Source: Aporrectodea caliginosa (Eukaryota > Annelida > Clitellata > Crassiclitellata > Lumbricidae). Taken from it: a stretch of DNA of 64,000 nt. Below are positions 54,331 to 63,945 of this stretch, one piece after another. How positions within the stretch are numbered: position 1 is the first letter of the stretch; every line of letters begins with the position of its first letter. Location of the stretch: assembly GCA_020284085.1 (NCBI GenBank), contig JACEVL010000143.1:389983-453982 (forward strand), given 5' to 3'. A program made the position numbers and the translations under genes. Below the pieces are notes generated by a model. That model was not told the origin of the DNA. It saw nothing but the letters and a program-made list of their open reading frames with translations, and did not search any database.

Positions 54331-57300
54331 TGTCATCGTCATCGTATCGTCAATCTTACGGCATCGTTAAATTTCTGCCCGGGGGGAGATTTGAACCGCA
54401 ACCTCTCGACTGACAGTTAATGCACGTTAACCACTAAACTATCGAGAGCCCACTACACTGATATTCTATAAATTTTTATAAAGACTTCAACGGGCATGAC
54501 AGCCATAAGATGTCAAACTTTTAGGAATAATATCTCTTTGCTTCAGAGTTAACAGTGTTATAATTTATAAAGGGCGATTTTCTGTTGCTGTAGGTTGTTT
54601 GGTACGACAGGATATTGCTCTGCCTGTTCTAAGATGATTCCTGCGTTTGAGATGGTGATGAGGGCGAAGGGAAACGTCTACCACTTAGAATGCTTCGCCT
54701 GTCAACAGTGCAGTCACAGGTATACGGTCAACGCTCGTCAATAAGCTGGTGCCCTACACTTAGCTTTAGAGTAGCGCATTAGAAATTTGGGGTTTACTAT
54801 TACGAATACCGTCTTGTAGGCTATTATAAGCTGTGGTGTGTCAAATTCTAGTTGCAGGCGCTTACCACTAATTATATATAGCGTCGTTGAATCTATTGTA
54901 GAGGTGTCTAAGGAAACCGCTTTAAAAATGCGTGCATAATCCCTAGCTAAGGCAACGCGCATGTACGCAAACTATACGTTTAATCAGCGCATTTTTAGAA
55001 CCCTACCAACGGTCAGCTCTCGTCAATAAGCTGATGCCCTGCGCTTAGCTATAAAAATTTGAAGTTTGCGATTACCATTGCGAACTTGTCGGCTGTAAGC
55101 TTTGTTAATTGTAATTCTTCAGAAATTTAGAGTTTATAATTACGGTTACTGGGTTATCGGCTCTGAGCTTTGTTGTATACCTAGTCTAAACGCTAGTTTG
55201 GGCTATAATGCAGAGAAGCCGCGAAAATGTAGAGCCACTGCTCCGTGAGAATATATAGCAGAGGTTTTCGCTGTTTTAGAGGTGTCTATAAAAAGTGCAT
55301 GCAGAATCCCTAACTAAGGCAACGCGCATGTACGCAAACTATTATACAAACTATTATCCTCCTCCTCCTCCTCCTCCTCCTCCTCCTCCTTCTCCTCCTC
55401 CTCCTCCTCCTCCTCCTCCTCCTCCTCCTCCTCCTCCTCCTCCTCCTTCTCCTCCTCCTCCTCCTCCTCCTCTTATCTGTTTCACGCCGGAAAGCGAGCG
55501 GTGAGGACGAGGAGGAGACGTCGCATCCGGACGGGGACACAGCCCCCCACCGTCTACCCGCTCGATGACGCGCCCCACGCCCAATAGTGGCCGAGTGGGT
55601 TGGTAGCCTGCTCGTCACGCCGGCGGCCCGGGTTCGATTCCGGGTCGATCGGTTTATCAGAGATTAATTTCTCTGATCTTTACTGCTGGTGGCTCGGTCG
55701 CATTATAAACGTGGAGTACAATACAATACAACACAACACAATACAACTGGGGCGCGGTGGAATAGGGGTATGTTCGGTGCCTTGCAGCTGGAGGGTTGCG
55801 GGTTCGAATCCACCTCAAAGCCGCCGCGTAGGGACCCTGGGCAAGTCCTTCACTCGCAATTGCTCATGCGCTTCGGCGTGAAACTCCGACTCAGCGTCCG
55901 CGCATTAGTCGGGAGCGCCTCTGAATGGGCAATCTGGTAGGGGGCGCTATAACAAGTGTTCAAATACAATACAATACAATACAAAGCGGTGTGCGACGGG
56001 CGGGGTGTGGCAGCCAGTCGGTTACGCAGCGAAAAAGGATCTGCCTTTCTTACGGCACAAGCGTAATCATAATTGTAAATTCCATATTTGACAGACTTCT
56101 AATAATAATAATAATATCTTTTCTTTAATTAAGCGCCTGACAAACGCACTGCGCTGTACATTTACATGTTATGCAATTGAAACATTCTTAACTACTAACA
56201 GAACATACAGAATGCGCTACTTTAAAGCTGGACGCATGGCAACGAGCGCTAGGTTTTGTCAGAATTCTTGTACATAGATGGAGAGAGGTTGTACAGAGTT
56301 GTGGAACAGTTGAACAGAGATGTAGAATGGCTCTACTGAGATGGGGTAAGCAGATAAGTAGCTTCGCGAATTTCTCTGTTACGGTGGAAAATTTGTCAGA
56401 AAGAATTATTTTAGTTAAACTAAGAAGCAGAAGGAAACAGTTGGAACGATGGATGGGATTCACAGTTTAACGGCAGCTTATGACAACATAGGCCGTTGCC
56501 GCCGACAAAGATTAGTTTTGGGCATATTACAGCTTTTCAGCAGTTCTAGCCATACAAAATTAAAATTATCTATTTATTTGACAGTTGTTTATTTTCTATT
56601 TATTTAATTATTTATTATTTTTCTATATTCTGCATTTTAACAAATGAGCCTACTTATTTGTTTTATTATTATAATAATTTATCATTCTTTAAAGTTGAGA
56701 AACGACTTATCCATAGACCTGGTTTTCGAATAGTTCTCTCTAAAAAATTTGCAGTGTACGATTGCTATTGCGAATACTTTGTATTTTAATGGAAAGTGTA
56801 TTTATCTACGTATGTATTAATTAATGTATTAATTAATTAATTCAATCAGATCATTTATATAGCGCCTCTTCGATTTAACTACTCACATGGGTAATTTCCA
56901 ATCCTATCCCGGGACCTAAGAACACAATGCAATCTATATAGTAATACATCCTAGCGATCATTCATTGTTAGAACCCTACCAACAAACAATCAGAGTTTAC
57001 TATTCTGGCTCAAGAATACGCTGTCTTATTATTAATCCAATATTTAACGACATCCTATAGCTACAAAGGCTGTTGACGTCTTTAAAATTGTTGATGTATT
57101 TCCGTTCATTTTCTTGTAATGTTCTCACAAATGTTCTTTCTCCTTTCTCGTCTTTGATTCCGTTTCTGATAAGATGCTGACGTATTTAAAGTTTCTGACG
57201 ATTTAAGTTCATTTTCATATAATTTCTATCAACAGTTTTCTTTTTCTTTTCTTGGCTTTGATTCCGTTTCTGATAAGATGTAGACGTATTTAAAGTTTCT

Positions 57301-60300
57301 GACGGATTAAGTTCATTTCCGTATAATGTTAATAACTGTTTTCTCCTCAATCTTATTAACAATATTAACAATATTTGATAGATACATATTATTTGATTTG
57401 ATACATATTAAAGTATTGTATCTCCGTTATGTTTGGCCCATTGGCTCTTTTTATTGTAATTCTTTTTTAACATCTTTTTTTTCCTTTTTTTTTTCCTTTT
57501 TCTCCTTTTGTTTCTTTTTTTGGTGGCTATTTCAGCTCTTTTTTGGCTATATCAGCTCTTTTTTTGGCTATATCAGCTCTTTTTTTGGCTATTTTAGCTC
57601 TTTTCAAATATGTTTACAAAGTTATTAACAGTACTTCTTTAAGTTTTCTAAAATAACATGTAATGCTATTTGCAAACAGAAATTCAGCACAGATGTGTAA
57701 TATATATACATGTATTATATACACATTTTATTTTAACATACATCTATTTACAAGAATGCATGTTAACAATTATTTACATGACAGAATACTTAATTAAACA
57801 TTTCATTAAACATTTTCCTATGAAACAATGTAATATCATTAGAAAATGCAATGAAATAATGAAATGACCATTAATCACACATATTTTGTGTTTATTGGTA
57901 TTTTAATCATAAGGAATGTGTTCAACTATATGTTTGTAATAGATTTGATCTGATACTAATATTTATGACAATAATTATAGTATTTTTCCTTTATTAATGA
58001 TTTTAACAAGATTATATACTGCACTCTGCAAACATCCCACATCAAGCAGAGATTTTAAATTAAATTCTGATTTATAACTATTACATTTATCTTTTAGAAT
58101 ATTTGAAATATTTTCCTTTTTACACTCCAATAGAATATGTTCTATACTTTCCGTAACCTCACATGTATCACATAACCCATTAGGGTGCTTTTTCATTTGA
58201 AATAGTTTTTTATTAGTAATGGCAACACCAAGTCTCAATCTACTAATTTGTACTTCTTTATGCCTATATGGATCAGAAAATTTTATATTAGTAGAAACAA
58301 GTGGGCATATGGTTTTATAGAAGTTCCCTTGCTTTTCAACGTTATATTCTATTTGCCATTTATTTATTATATAGTCTTTAATAAAAGTATTCATCTCTTG
58401 TGATTCTAAGTATTTTGTGGAATTAATATTATCTAAATTGAGTGCTTCCTTTGCTAATTTATCTGCTCTTTCATTACCACTTATGTCTACATGGCTTGGA
58501 ATCCATGCCATTTTTATTTGATTAGGTTCCAATCTATTCAATTGCATCATCAGTTCGTTAAATAAATTGGGTCGTGAATCAGATTTATTTTTCTTAATAG
58601 AAGTAAGTACACTTAGTGAGTCGGATAATATTACATATTGGCAGTTCTTATTATTCTCAGTGTTTAGTATCCATGTTACTGCTTCTTTTATTGCAGTTAA
58701 CTCTGCTGCATAGATGCTGGATCCATTACATAATCTAAACTTTCTATCTAAATCTATACTTGGAATTGTAAAAGCTGCAGTAACAACTTCGTCTGCCTTT
58801 GACCCATCCGTGTAAATAAGTGTTTCTAGTTTATATCCTGATATCATTTGAAGTGCAACTAATTTCAGAAGTTCAGGGTTATCTCTTTTTTTGCTAATCT
58901 GCTTTTTGAGACTGATATCTATATCTATTTTGTTATTAGTCCAAGGGGGAATTTGGGGAAAACAGGGTCCAATAAAAGATGTATCAAGAGATGATATGAA
59001 TTCATTTGTTCTGTAGTGTATAGAATGATTCTTGTTTTGTGGTGTTTTACTGACATCTGTCCAATGTGGTTGGAAATTCATTTGACATGGATGATCTTTA
59101 TTTCCTAATATTTTAATTCCCATTTTATTGGAATTATACAGTCTTCTCATATGGAGGGGGAATTCCCCACATTCGTTTTGTAGTGTTAAAGCTGCTGTGT
59201 TCTTTGGGGCTCCACAACATAATCTTAGGGCTTCAGTTTGAATTGTACATAATTTATTTAACAGCGATTGACTAGCCGAAGAATAGGCCACATCTCCATA
59301 ATCTAATATTGAACGTATTAATGCTTTATATATTGCTAATAAAGATTTTTTAGAAGCTCCCCAGTAATAACCTGAAACCGCTCTCATGAGATTCAATCTT
59401 TTTTTGCATTTTTCTATTATATATTCTATGTGGGGCTTCCAACTTAATTTCTTATCAAATATCATTCCTAGAAATTTAGCTTTATTTTCCATTTTTATCA
59501 ATTCTTGATCAATTTTAATGTTTATTATTGGTAATTGATTTTTATTAGTAAATAGAACTCCTACAGTTTTAGCTATTGATATTTTAAACCCATTTTTATT
59601 ACACCAGTTATTTATTTCATCAATTGATTGTTGGATTTTTTTAATTAAAGTTTTAGTTTTTCTATGTCCTATGTAAACTGCACTATCATCTGCAAAGAGT
59701 GACATATTAACACCTTCTGGGCCTGATGGAATATCATTAATCATTATTAGGAACAATAGGGGAGAAATTACTGAACCTTGCGGAGTCCCATTTTGTTGTA
59801 CTAGTTTATCGGATAATTCAGTTCCAACCTTTACTTGAAATGTTCTGTTAAATAAAAAACTTTTGACCCAATTTGCTACGTTTCCCACTATTCCTAATTT
59901 TTTTAGTTTTTGTAAAAGTGTAGGTACATGTAACATGTCATAAGCACGTTCAAAATCAATGAAAACTGCCAACACTTGTTCCTTATTTTTTAGCTTTTTA
60001 AGTATTGTATCCTGCAGTTTAAGAATTTGATCGATTGTGCTTTTATACTTACGAAATCCAGATTGATTTTTTGTAAATATAGCATTTTTTTCTAAATACC
60101 ACTGGAGACGGTTCGCAACCATTTTCTCCATTACTTTGCATAAAGTCGCTGTTAATGAAATTGGTCGATAGGATTCTGGTTTTGTTGCATCCTTATTTGG
60201 TTTAAGTAAAGGCAATATAATGGCATGATTCCAATCACTTGGTATATTTCCCTATAATCCATACTTCATTATAAAAATACAAAACAATCGGAGTTTACTA

Positions 60301-60524
60301 TTACAATTACTATTTTGTTTTTGTGTAGGTTTTGCGTTGGTGATCGTTACTACCTGTGTGACAATAAGATTCTCTGCGAATACGATTACGAGGAACGACT
60401 GGCCTTTGCCAAGATGTCCTATGGTTACAACGCCCTGACTCAGATCAAACGCCAAACACAGAGTCTCAACGATGATATCTCCAGTGGATATGGAAGTCCA
60501 AGCCCCAAGTCATCGGCTCAGTAG
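50419..60524 (+). CDS. LMO: LIM-only protein, LMO1/LMO3 (Beadex) type; 3' three exons
   Basis: Transcriptional cofactor of two tandem LIM zinc domains, known in this family to bind LDB/Chip and bHLH partners in the nucleus. The 164 codons seen here run from just before the first cysteine of LIM1 to the stop: LIM1 (CAGC..HEDCLKC..CRRDY), LIM2 (CSAC..HLECFAC..CEYDY) and a short Ser/Gly-rich tail. The segments [14 protein letters not shown] and RLFGTTGYC are near-identical to LMO1/3, and the ending [13 protein letters not shown] is of the Drosophila dLMO type. The exon with the start codon was not found upstream. Introns are 4.0 and 5.6 kb and hold transposons and candidate small-RNA units. Confidence 0.9.
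50880..50972 (-). ncRNA. small-RNA hairpin and purine-tract remnants
   Basis: Minus-strand TTGTCGTCAACGGCATTGTA, GTCATAAGACGTTGGTTAAC, then AAAGGAGGAGGGTGACGCTA. Confidence 0.4.
51121..51159 (-). promoter_or_regulatory. PSE-TATA small-RNA promoter
   Basis: TTTAAAACCTTTTTAACG, TATATAA 32 bp on; CACC changed to AACC. Confidence 0.5.
51198..51285 (+). ncRNA. small-RNA module, long form
   Basis: GTGGTAATGCCAGTCCGAAG, GGAGGAAGGAGGTGGGCGAT, ACGACACATTGTTGTTAAAC. Confidence 0.5.
51291..51365 (-). mobile_element. tRNA-headed SINE fragment
   Basis: Minus-strand GGTGGCGTGGTCTAGTGAAT head with GGAGGTTCAGATCCC box B. Confidence 0.5.
51720..52165 (+). repeat. duplicated block, empty copy
   Basis: (CTC)n, then cgccggaaagtgagcggtga, ggacgaggaggagacgtcgc, gcggtgtgcgacgggcggg, cgaaaaaggatctgcctttt. 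The same order occurs at 55480-56430 with two SINEs inserted. Confidence 0.8.
52199..52242 (-). ncRNA. small-RNA hairpin module
   Basis: Minus-strand CCGACACTAATCATCTTCGA, TATGAAAAAGTGTCGTTAAG; 7-bp stem CGACACU/AGUGUCG. Confidence 0.45.
52255..52410 (-). mobile_element. SINE head II, solo copy
   Basis: Minus: GTGGCCGAGTGGGTTGGTAG, CCCGGGTTCGATTCCCGGTC (box B), then AGAGATTAATTTCTCGGATC and a GTGGAGTACGAGG end. Confidence 0.7.
52880..52919 (+). promoter_or_regulatory. PSE-TATA small-RNA promoter
   Basis: TTAGACACCATTAAAACG, TATGTAAG 32 bp on; first of a pair 77 bp apart. Confidence 0.5.
52957..52990 (+). promoter_or_regulatory. PSE of a promoter whose TATA box is split by a transposon
   Basis: TGAAACACCATTAAAACT at 52957; the 32-bp position (52989) is the TA target of the element at 52991-53802. 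The other half, TATATATG, resumes at 53803. Confidence 0.6.
52991..53802. mobile_element. Tc1/mariner-type element with 209-bp inverted repeats
   Basis: Ends CACTGTGTCCACGATAAAG and its complement, flanked by TA on both sides. Arms 52991-53200 and 53594-53802 are near-identical. The centre holds a decayed transposase N-terminus starting at ATG 53335 ([19 protein letters not shown], later [20 protein letters not shown]), with stops and frameshifts; no catalytic domain. Non-autonomous. Confidence 0.85.
53871..53914 (+). ncRNA. degenerate small-RNA hairpin fused to SINE-III
   Basis: AGTGTCAATTCTTTGGATGC, CATAAGATGCCACTAAAA; probably the RNA part of the promoters at 52880/52957 before the transposon entered. 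Confidence 0.4.
53915..54010 (+). mobile_element. SINE-III fragment
   Basis: GCGGGTTCGATCCTCC box B, GACAGTTACTGAGTAGGGAC, CTTGAGCAAGTCTTTCACTC. Confidence 0.55.
54135..54335 (+). repeat. (AAT)n microsatellite
   Basis: Two AAT arrays around a short unique segment. Confidence 0.9.
54380..54452 (-). mobile_element. tRNA-headed SINE type VI, head only
   Basis: Minus-strand GATAGTTTAGTGGTTAACGT, CAGTCGAGAGGTTGCGGTTC, AAATCTCC. Confidence 0.55.
54481..54522 (+). ncRNA. small-RNA hairpin module
   Basis: AAGACTTCAACGGGCATGAC, AGCCATAAGATGTCAAACTT; 70 bp before LMO exon 2. Confidence 0.4.
54594..54719 (+). CDS. LMO: LMO exon: first zinc finger of LIM domain 2
   Basis: Acceptor gctgtag. Reads [26 protein letters not shown] and [12 protein letters not shown]. 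The donor gtatac again leaves two bases of an Arg codon. Confidence 0.9.
54725..54985 (-). repeat. tandemly duplicated block, copy 1
   Basis: tcgtcaataagctggtgccc, a PSE-TATA pair, and ctaaggcaacgcgcatgtac, all repeated in the same order at 55008-55345. Begins right after the LMO exon 2 donor. Confidence 0.7.
54872..54911 (-). promoter_or_regulatory. PSE-TATA small-RNA promoter
   Basis: TTAGACACCTCTACAATA, TATATATAA at 32 bp. Confidence 0.55.
55008..55345 (-). repeat. tandemly duplicated block, copy 2
   Basis: tcgtcaataagctgatgccc to ctaaggcaacgcgcatgtac; see copy 1. Confidence 0.7.
55251..55289 (-). promoter_or_regulatory. PSE-TATA small-RNA promoter
   Basis: ATAGACACCTCTAAAACA, TATATAT 32 bp on; duplicate of the promoter at 54872. 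Confidence 0.55.
55357..55472 (+). repeat. (CCT)n microsatellite
   Basis: Nearly 40 CCT triplets with two TTCT interruptions; part of the duplicated block starting at 51720. Confidence 0.95.
55586..55981 (+). mobile_element. complete composite SINE: head II + SINE-I
   Basis: GTGGCCGAGTGGGTTGGTAG, CCCGGGTTCGATTCCGGGTC, (ATACA)n linker at 55720-55745, then GGGGCGCGGTGGAATAGGGG, GCGGGTTCGAATCCACCTC, CTTCGGCGTGAAACTCCGAC, GTCGGGAGCGCCTCTGAATG, GGCGCTATAACAAGTGTTC and (ATACA)n. Its borders are fixed by the empty paralogue at about 51885. Confidence 0.85.
56098..56213 (-). mobile_element. SINE-IV 3' fragment
   Basis: (AAT)n tail, ttaagcgcctgacaaacgca, ctgcgctgtacatttacatg. Confidence 0.6.
56464..56535 (-). 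ncRNA. small-RNA hairpin module
   Basis: Minus-strand CTAATCTTTGTCGGCGGCAA, CGGCCTATGTTGTCATAAGC, TGCCGTTAAAC. Stem AACGGC/GCCGUU. No promoter seen. Confidence 0.5.
56540..57035. other. AT-rich intronic DNA
   Basis: Contains an L2-type tail remnant (tcatttatatagcgcctctt) at about 56850-56900; otherwise nothing recognised. Confidence 0.4.
57041..57090 (-). ncRNA. small-RNA hairpin module
   Basis: Minus-strand AAAGACGTCAACAGCCTTTG, TAGCTATAGGATGTCGTTAA, ATATTGG; almost the same as 36030-36088. Confidence 0.5.
57107..57345 (+). repeat. tandem repeat of ~103 bp, 2.3 copies
   Basis: ttgattccgtttctgataag and gacgtatttaaagtttctga recur at a 103-bp period. Confidence 0.75.
57520..57605 (+). repeat. 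tandem repeat TTTTTTTGGCTATATCAGCTC
   Basis: Four 21-23 bp units. Confidence 0.8.
57960..60252 (-). mobile_element. I-clade-like LINE, 746-codon intact frame, 5'-truncated
   Basis: Minus frame 60215-57975. [59 protein letters not shown] (catalytic DD). RNase [55 protein letters not shown]. Then a zinc-like LCDTCEV..HILLEC and KIINKGKIL. The frame continues upstream of the first ATG ([11 protein letters not shown]) and stops abruptly at about 60252, so the endonuclease part is absent. Open over its whole length, hence recent. It lies antisense in the last LMO intron. Confidence 0.88.
60329..60524 (+). CDS. LMO: LMO terminal exon: end of LIM2, tail, stop
   Basis: Acceptor tgtgtag. Reads [16 protein letters not shown] and EYDYEER, then a tail ending [14 protein letters not shown] and TAG. 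An antisense LINE ends only about 75 bp upstream of the acceptor, so the branch-point region is squeezed into that gap. Confidence 0.9.
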
Positions 60525-60673
60525 AAACCATGGCCACACGGGGCCATTGCACAGGATATTGTACAAAATTATCTGCTTTAACACAATACAACTGTACTTG
60601 AAACTGCATTCATTCCACAGCTCACGACAACACAATGACAGGAGCACCAATGTGCTGAGTAATAATTGTGTTC

Positions 60674-60714
60674 TTATTAATAGCGCCGAGAATACACTTA
60701 AAAGAGGTGTGTAA
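60674..60714 (-). promoter_or_regulatory. PSE-TATA promoter, weak
   Basis: TTACACACCTCTTTTAAG, TATTAATAA at 32 bp; in the LMO 3' flank. Confidence 0.4.
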
Positions 60715-60767
60715 TTATTTTCTCCAAAGTGTTCAAGTGAGACAATCGACCGTTTATTTTATGACGA

Positions 60768-60890
60768 CAGAGCATCGAGTCGTTGAGCAATTGTGAGAGG
60801 AGGACTTGTTCAAGGTCCTAACACGGTGACAGCCTCAGTGGTGGAGGATCGAACCCTGCTCTCCGCGTTACAAGGCGAACGCTCTAAGGC
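60768..60890 (-). mobile_element. SINE-III copy
   Basis: gaggacttgttcaaggtcc, ggaggatcgaaccc, gttacaaggcgaacgctct. Confidence 0.6.
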
Positions 60891-60899
60891 CGTTGACGC

Positions 60900-61270
60900 C
60901 AACAGAAATTATTCTGAACAAATTTCACCGTTCGTAGATGGCACAATACAGCCTTGGTGTGATGGAGACAGTGCCTACACTCAATAGGATCCTTTATTCT
61001 GATTCTTTCTTCTTCACGTTCTCTGCCCTCAGGCAGGTTCATATGTCCAACGACGCCATTTTTCTCTGTTCTCTGCTTCTCTTTTCAGTCCGCTGTATCC
61101 CTCCTCTGCCAACATCCAGTCTAGTAGCATTGTTCTTGGCCTACCTCTCTTCTGATTAGTTGTCATGAATTCATGATTTATTATATTTTACATTGTAGCA
61201 ACAATACACTCACAAGTCTTCTCATAATATTACTGTCTCGATAGTGGACACTAATTTATGCGACTATGTT
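60900..61270. other. non-coding, no feature seen
   Basis: Short ORFs without domain character. Confidence 0.3.
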
Positions 61271-61278
61271 CCATTCTT

Positions 61279-61317
61279 ATTTATAGCTTCGGTTGACAAC
61301 GCTTTAGAGGTGTCTAA
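61279..61317 (-). promoter_or_regulatory. PSE-TATA small-RNA promoter
   Basis: TTAGACACCTCTAAAGCG, TATAAATAA 32 bp on. Confidence 0.55.
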
Positions 61318-61319
61318 GT

Positions 61320-61860
61320 AAAACGCTTTAATAGTTAGAATGCCCAAGTCCCATGTCATCCACTCAATAGTAACCTGTTAATGAAGGACTATAATACCTC
61401 TATCCAAATGGGACCCAAACCAGTCAGGGATATTGTGTAACCTGAATCTGTACGAAGTCTGATTTTACGAATGAATTTCAAAGCTCAAATTCTCGATTGT
61501 CCCATTAGACACCAAACCTGCCAGGGCCACAGTATACTAGGAACAATTAATGTAATTGAAAACGTTACTGTATACGTTTTTCAGCAGTGAGTGTATGGCC
61601 TCGGCCATGCTCAGTTTTTCAATGTATTGGCCGTGAGTCCCTTTAGCACCGCTGTTCGTTTGAATTTAAGGACTTTGTGTATGGACCGCTTTGAAGCCAG
61701 ACTGTCAAAGGCTAGGATCCAACCTACTCATTAATACCGTATGTGTACAGTGATGTGTGGTTGCAGAACACACTAATATGGCCAAGACATCGTTATTGTT
61801 AGGAGCTAATGTCTTAATAATAAGGCAGCTCCACGCAGGAATAATGGTTTATAGATGTAT
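61320..61860. other. non-coding, no feature seen
   Basis: Nothing supported. Confidence 0.3.
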
Positions 61861-61863
61861 CTT

Positions 61864-61904
61864 TGTGACACCTTTAAAACGTGTTCAAGTGAAGCTATAT
61901 AAAT
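61864..61904 (+). promoter_or_regulatory. PSE-TATA small-RNA promoter
   Basis: TGTGACACCTTTAAAACG, TATATAAAT 32 bp on. Confidence 0.6.
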
Positions 61905-61960
61905 TTGATACGCGGCAATTTTATAACTGTTTTTCAATACGGAAAGCCGGCGTGTGCTTC

Positions 61961-62000
61961 CAGTATTTAACGACATCTTAATGATTATGGCCTTTTCAGC
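61961..62000 (-). ncRNA. degenerate small-RNA hairpin
   Basis: Minus-strand AAAAGGCCATAATCATTAAG, ATGTCGTTAAATAC; about 55 bp after the TATA of the promoter at 62052. Confidence 0.4.
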
Positions 62001-62051
62001 TAGTTTGATGATCAAGAGGAAGAGTAACACAATGGATACAATTTCCCAGGT

Positions 62052-62090
62052 TTATATAGCATCACTTGGTCACGTTTTTAAGGTGTTTAA
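62052..62090 (-). promoter_or_regulatory. PSE-TATA small-RNA promoter
   Basis: TTAAACACCTTAAAAACG, TATATAAAC 32 bp on. Confidence 0.6.
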
Positions 62091-62129
62091 ACAGAGCTAT
62101 CTAACCAGTGGCTGTTTAGCTTACATCAT

Positions 62130-62822
62130 ACAAGGTTAGGTAATGTAATGTAATGTAATGTAACAAGACATTTATATAGCGCCACTTAAGAGTCTCACAG
62201 ATGCGCTCAACACGTGGCCACCAAACAACTGAAAAGTGCGTCTTTAAGAGTCGAGAGAAAACCATGTAACCACATGCAGCATTAGTGGCACGCACAGATG
62301 GCGGAAGAGTATTCCAGATCCGTGGCGCCGCAATCGAGAAGTCCCGACGAGCACGTGTGGCGGTTCGAAACGAAGGTACAATCAAGTCATTTCGCGAGGC
62401 AGACCGGAGAGCCCGCCGACCAGTTTGAGTGCCAACTGGAAGGCACAGTTCAGCAATGTAGTCCGGAGCAGTGCCAGTCGTAGCCTTCCAAACCAGCATA
62501 GCGATCTTGAAATTAACACGATCAGCAACTGGAAGCCAGTGTAGCTCACGCCGCATGTAGTCGGATATGTGTGAATATTTCGGCAGGTCAGCCAGAAGTC
62601 TGGCTGCTGCATTCTGAACGAGCTGAAGTTGACGAATGCGGAACTCAGGGAGGCCCAGGAGGACTCCATTACAGTAGTCAAGACGTGTGAGAACAAAAGA
62701 GTGTATTAGCACAGCCGCGGCGTTCAGCGAGAGCGTCCTCCGTATAACTCGGATCTGTCTGAGCTCGTAGTAACTTGTCCTTGAGATATGTGTCACATGA
62801 TCAGTATCGTAAGCCCACCATC
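62130..62822 (-). mobile_element. L2-type LINE 3' part, interrupted
   Basis: Minus frame with HISRTSYYELRQIRVIRR, LTRLDYCNGVLLGLP, LHWLPVADRVNFK, APRIWNTLPPSVR, then GGCGCTATATAAATGTCTTG and (TTACA)n. The upstream part of the same frame (VRDLGVLLDGGLTM) is found at 63946-64000, so the element is split by the insertion at 62823-63925. Confidence 0.8.
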
Positions 62823-63925
62823 AAGCAAACGTTTTCCAATAGTGATCAAAAGTTGCCAGTATGTTAGAGTAAGTAGTGTGCAAAATATTTTTGATTTTGC
62901 TTTATGTCTTCTGCCCTCTACCGGCGGTTAAATATTTGCATGGGAAATTCTGTGGAAACACATCAATGTAATGCATTTTTTTTAAACTGTGGGCGAATCT
63001 TCAGATCGATTCGCCATATCAGATCAGGCAGTTGTGGAAATCTCACCTGGTGTGATAGGCTACAGGTTTGTGGAATGGTAATGCCCAATGAGTGCAGCGA
63101 CGTCATCTCAAGGAACACAATTAGGAGAGAACGAAAGAAGGGCCGAAGCTCTGCTAATGCAGGGTGTGCCAGTATGACTGTGTTGATGCCCTTCGCATTT
63201 CTTTTAACGGTCGAAAGAACAGAACCGTAGTTCATGAGATGTGAACGGAAAATTGCATAGCAGAGTTCATTCATTCATTTCGAAATTTATATAGCGCTTC
63301 TGAAATGCCTAATCAGAGGCACGCCCTGCCCAGCCACGGCTAAAGATGAAGGACTTAAGCAATAATTATTAGTAGAAAGCAGGTGGATTATTCAGGTGCA
63401 GTAAGCGGAGGGGTCAACTGTCTTGAAAGCTCGACGTTGTCTGACCGAAGAGTGTGCCCAAGTCACAAGGAGCGACCCCTTATCTCTAAAACCAATTAAA
63501 TGTGTTCTATTTTAAATCTTGGTCGCTACCGGCTCCGTCATTAGCGTGTTTTCTTACAGTCCTCCCATGATGATTCTGTGGTCTTTGTCCACGCCTTTGT
63601 CACCAGTAGAGTTTATAATTTTGCTTGGTTCTTGCTGGTCACTACTAATTTTGCTAAATAGGGTGCCTTGGCTGGGTCCTTCGTTCTGCTGCTCGGATTA
63701 TTGCTCTTATTCCAAAATATGCCCCAGTCTCTGCCTACATGCGAGATGTGTTCAACTGGCTTACATCAATTATATTGATGTGTTTCCACAGAATTTCCCA
63801 TGCAGATATATAACCACCGGTAGAGGGCAGAAGACATAAAGCAAAATCAAAAATATTTTGCACACTACTTACTCTAACATACTGGCAACTTTTGATCACT
63901 ATTGGAAAACGTTTGCTCAAAAATT
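62823..63925. mobile_element. non-coding element with ~150-bp terminal inverted repeats
   Basis: Left arm 62823-62970 starts agcaaacgttttccaatagt; the right arm (about 63775-63925) is its complement with few changes. The interior has no frame of note and carries an L2-type tail (63268-63335). Confidence 0.75.
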
Positions 63926-63945
63926 TTTTTTTCACTCCATCCTAA

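Larger units (their letters stand above)
55480..56430 (+). repeat. duplicated block, SINE-filled copy
   Basis: Matches 51780-52165 on both sides of two insertions (55586-55981 and 56098-56213). Confidence 0.75.
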
